7,748 nucleotides of DNA from Bacteroidota bacterium. Its GTDB lineage: Bacteria > Bacteroidota > Bacteroidia > Bacteroidales > UBA10428. The stretch is taken from assembly GCA_024640925.1 (NCBI GenBank), contig JAHEEB010000164.1:1-7748 (forward strand), in the 5' to 3' direction. Under the pieces are notes generated by a model. That model did no database searches. It had not been told where the DNA came from and saw nothing but the letters and a program-made list of their open reading frames with translations. Both the position numbers and the translations under genes were made by a program. This document shows positions 6,570 to 7,748 of the stretch, one piece after another; within the stretch, counting starts at the first letter, position 1, and each line of letters begins with the position of its first letter.

Positions 6570-7004
6570 TTAACTTTTAACCAGAACACCCTTATTCTCT
6601 TTAAAAATCTTATCCAGATACGAGAGAACACTTTTCAGTTTTTTGTGTTTCCTGGAAATGGTTATGGTGAATGATTGAGGAAGATCAAGGGCTTTAGCAG
6701 TATTAGCTTCGAGGCCAAAAATGAACGAATCATCAGTAATTTCAAGCCTTGTAATACCTCCATAATATGAGTGGCTTTGGTCTTTAAATTCGATATAAAC
6801 CTGGTCCATGCCCTGTTCCTTGTCCTGTTCATCGAAAGTAAGTGCTTTTTGCAGCATGAGATAGTTGATTGTATCATACTCATCGTCGGCAAAACCTACA
6901 AGATAGAATTTATCTTCGTCTTCACCTTCTGTCCCTCCATAGAGGCACTCAGCGTGAAAAAGAATCTCCTTTTTGTTTTTGTTTTCCAAAATTAATCCCT
7001 CCAT
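6570..7004 (-). CDS. Imm10-like immunity family protein
   Basis: A 144-residue protein with no signal peptide or membrane segment, so probably cytoplasmic. Residues about 33-85 carry a run I associate with the Imm10 family of polymorphic-toxin immunity proteins: a 'GFADDEYD' strand, then LMLQKALTFDEQD, GMDQVYIEF and a YYGGI turn, followed by alternating strands (LEITDDSFIFGL) and a C-terminal helix (about 121-135). The family is recalled from pattern, so the assignment is probable and not proven. Imm10 proteins are thought to neutralise the toxin domain of a partner, but no toxin is visible here. The start ATG at 7002-7004 lies 13 nt inside the upstream propeller gene in another frame, and no later Met precedes the conserved region, which supports this start and suggests coupled translation. 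The WGR-SMI1 gene follows after 30 nt. Confidence 0.7.
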   Translation of the reverse strand: MEGLILENKNKKEILFHAECLYGGTEGEDEDKFYLVGFADDEYDTINYLMLQKALTFDEQDKEQGMDQVYIEFKDQSHSYYGGITRLEITDDSFIFGLEANTAKALDLPQSFTITISRKHKKLKSVLSYLDKIFKENKGVLVKS

Positions 7005-7748
7005 GCCGAAAGTCCTTTCTCTGTTTGTAAATAAAGTATTCCATTATGTATAGCCGGGGTACTCTTTCCATCAAGACTATAGGTGCCGGCAAATCCGACA
7101 TCGCTTATATAAGGTTCATAATAATCGGTGATGAATTTCATCGCCCCTGTTTTCACTTCAAAAGCATACAGACTTGTTATACAAGTGCAATTTTTCTTTT
7201 TACCATCCTCACAGCCCATAAAATAGGCAATACCACCGGCAATTACCGGGGCCGATGAATTAGTATGATATTCGCTCTCCGATGAATAGGTCCAGAGTAC
7301 AGTTCCTTTTTCAACATCTATACCATATAAAAGCCAATGTGCCATACCATAACGATTTTCTTCGTTCTGCGCCTTTACTACTACTATTCCATCTGCTGAT
7401 GCCAGGGGAAGAATTATTATTTTTTTGAGTGGAGTCTGCCATATTAATTTGCCTGTTGTGGCATCAACAGCGCAAAGATTTCTGCCAGGACCTGCAAAGA
7501 TTACCTTATCTCCTAAAACTACAGGGCAAGTTGAATTATGAGAATCCTCATCATTTTCGGCTGCCATAGTCTGCCAAATCAATTCTTTACCGCTAATTGC
7601 GTCAATTGCATATATTGTTTCACCAGCCCTGAATATGAGAAAACTGTTATAAAGAGCTGCTGAACTTACTTCTCCTTTTGTAGCATAGCGCCATTTTTTC
7701 CTTCCTGTTATAATGTCAATGGCATTCATAAAGCCTTCGCTTCCTATA
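6992..7748 (-). CDS. PQQ-type beta-propeller repeat protein, 3' part (5' end outside window)
   Basis: The visible part (about 251 codons) is a run of beta-propeller blades of the PQQ/quinoprotein-like type. At least five copies of the blade-end pattern A-[IVF]-[DE]-x-x-[TSK]-G-x-x-x-W can be read: NAIDIITGRKKW, YAIDAISGKELIW, CAVDATTGKLIW, YGIDVEKGTVLW and a weaker YAFEVKTGAMKF. The last strand, ending LSAWRD, closes the fold just before the stop. An internal ATG at 7727-7729 is not the likely start: the frame stays open to the window edge, and the residues before it (IGSEGF) fit the preceding strand of a blade. The true N-terminus, and any signal peptide or lipobox, are therefore unseen. Such propellers act as enzyme domains (with PQQ) or as protein-binding scaffolds such as BamB. 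No cofactor ligands can be assigned here, so a binding or scaffold role is as likely as an enzyme. The stop lies inside the next gene, suggesting translational coupling. Confidence 0.85.
   Translation of the reverse strand, partial: IGSEGFMNAIDIITGRKKWRYATKGEVSSAALYNSFLIFRAGETIYAIDAISGKELIWQTMAAENDEDSHNSTCPVVLGDKVIFAGPGRNLCAVDATTGKLIWQTPLKKIIILPLASADGIVVVKAQNEENRYGMAHWLLYGIDVEKGTVLWTYSSESEYHTNSSAPVIAGGIAYFMGCEDGKKKNCTCITSLYAFEVKTGAMKFITDYYEPYISDVGFAGTYSLDGKSTPAIHNGILYLQTEKGLSAWRD

Noticed and set aside
6151..6573. 140-codon plus-strand ORF
   Set aside because: It is antisense to the WGR-SMI1 gene, rich in Ser/Phe/Leu as expected from the complement of Lys/Glu-rich coding, and shows no domain.

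Overview
The window is AT-rich and every convincing gene lies on the minus strand, so the locus is read from right (7748) to left (1). Several things point to a member of the Bacteroidota: the AT-rich codon use, mostly A/T-rich leaders with few clear Shine-Dalgarno sites, a secreted protein whose signal peptide ends in a typical 'LLAQ', and the mix of protein families. This is an inference from style. No rRNA, tRNA or taxonomic marker gene is present.

Layout in transcription order. (1) The 3' part of a PQQ-type beta-propeller protein, whose start lies beyond the right edge (6992-7748). (2) A small protein resembling the Imm10 immunity family, overlapping the propeller gene by 13 nt. (3) A WGR + SMI1/KNR4 (SUKH) fusion. 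(4) A six-repeat ankyrin protein with a conserved-looking C-terminal domain. (5) A 268-residue protein of unknown function. Then comes a 266-nt non-coding gap (3512-3777) holding a degenerate 22-bp tandem repeat. After it: (6) a protein with a short ankyrin N-terminus, a probable DUF4303-like middle and a separate C-terminal domain; (7, 8) two tandem paralogues of 145 residues each, about 64% identical by hand count; (9) a secreted protein of about 252 residues; (10) a 221-residue protein of unknown function. The last 75 bases hold no gene I can support beyond a doubtful 16-codon ORF.

The best overall reading is an accessory 'polyimmunity'-type array. Several small cytoplasmic proteins from families known or suspected as immunity factors of polymorphic toxin systems (Imm10-like, SUKH, ankyrin, DUF4303-like) are packed head to tail with short gaps or overlaps, together with a fresh tandem duplication. 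No toxin is visible in the window. That function is inferred from family membership and gene arrangement. The propeller and secreted proteins do not obviously belong to it and may be passengers or partners in the envelope.
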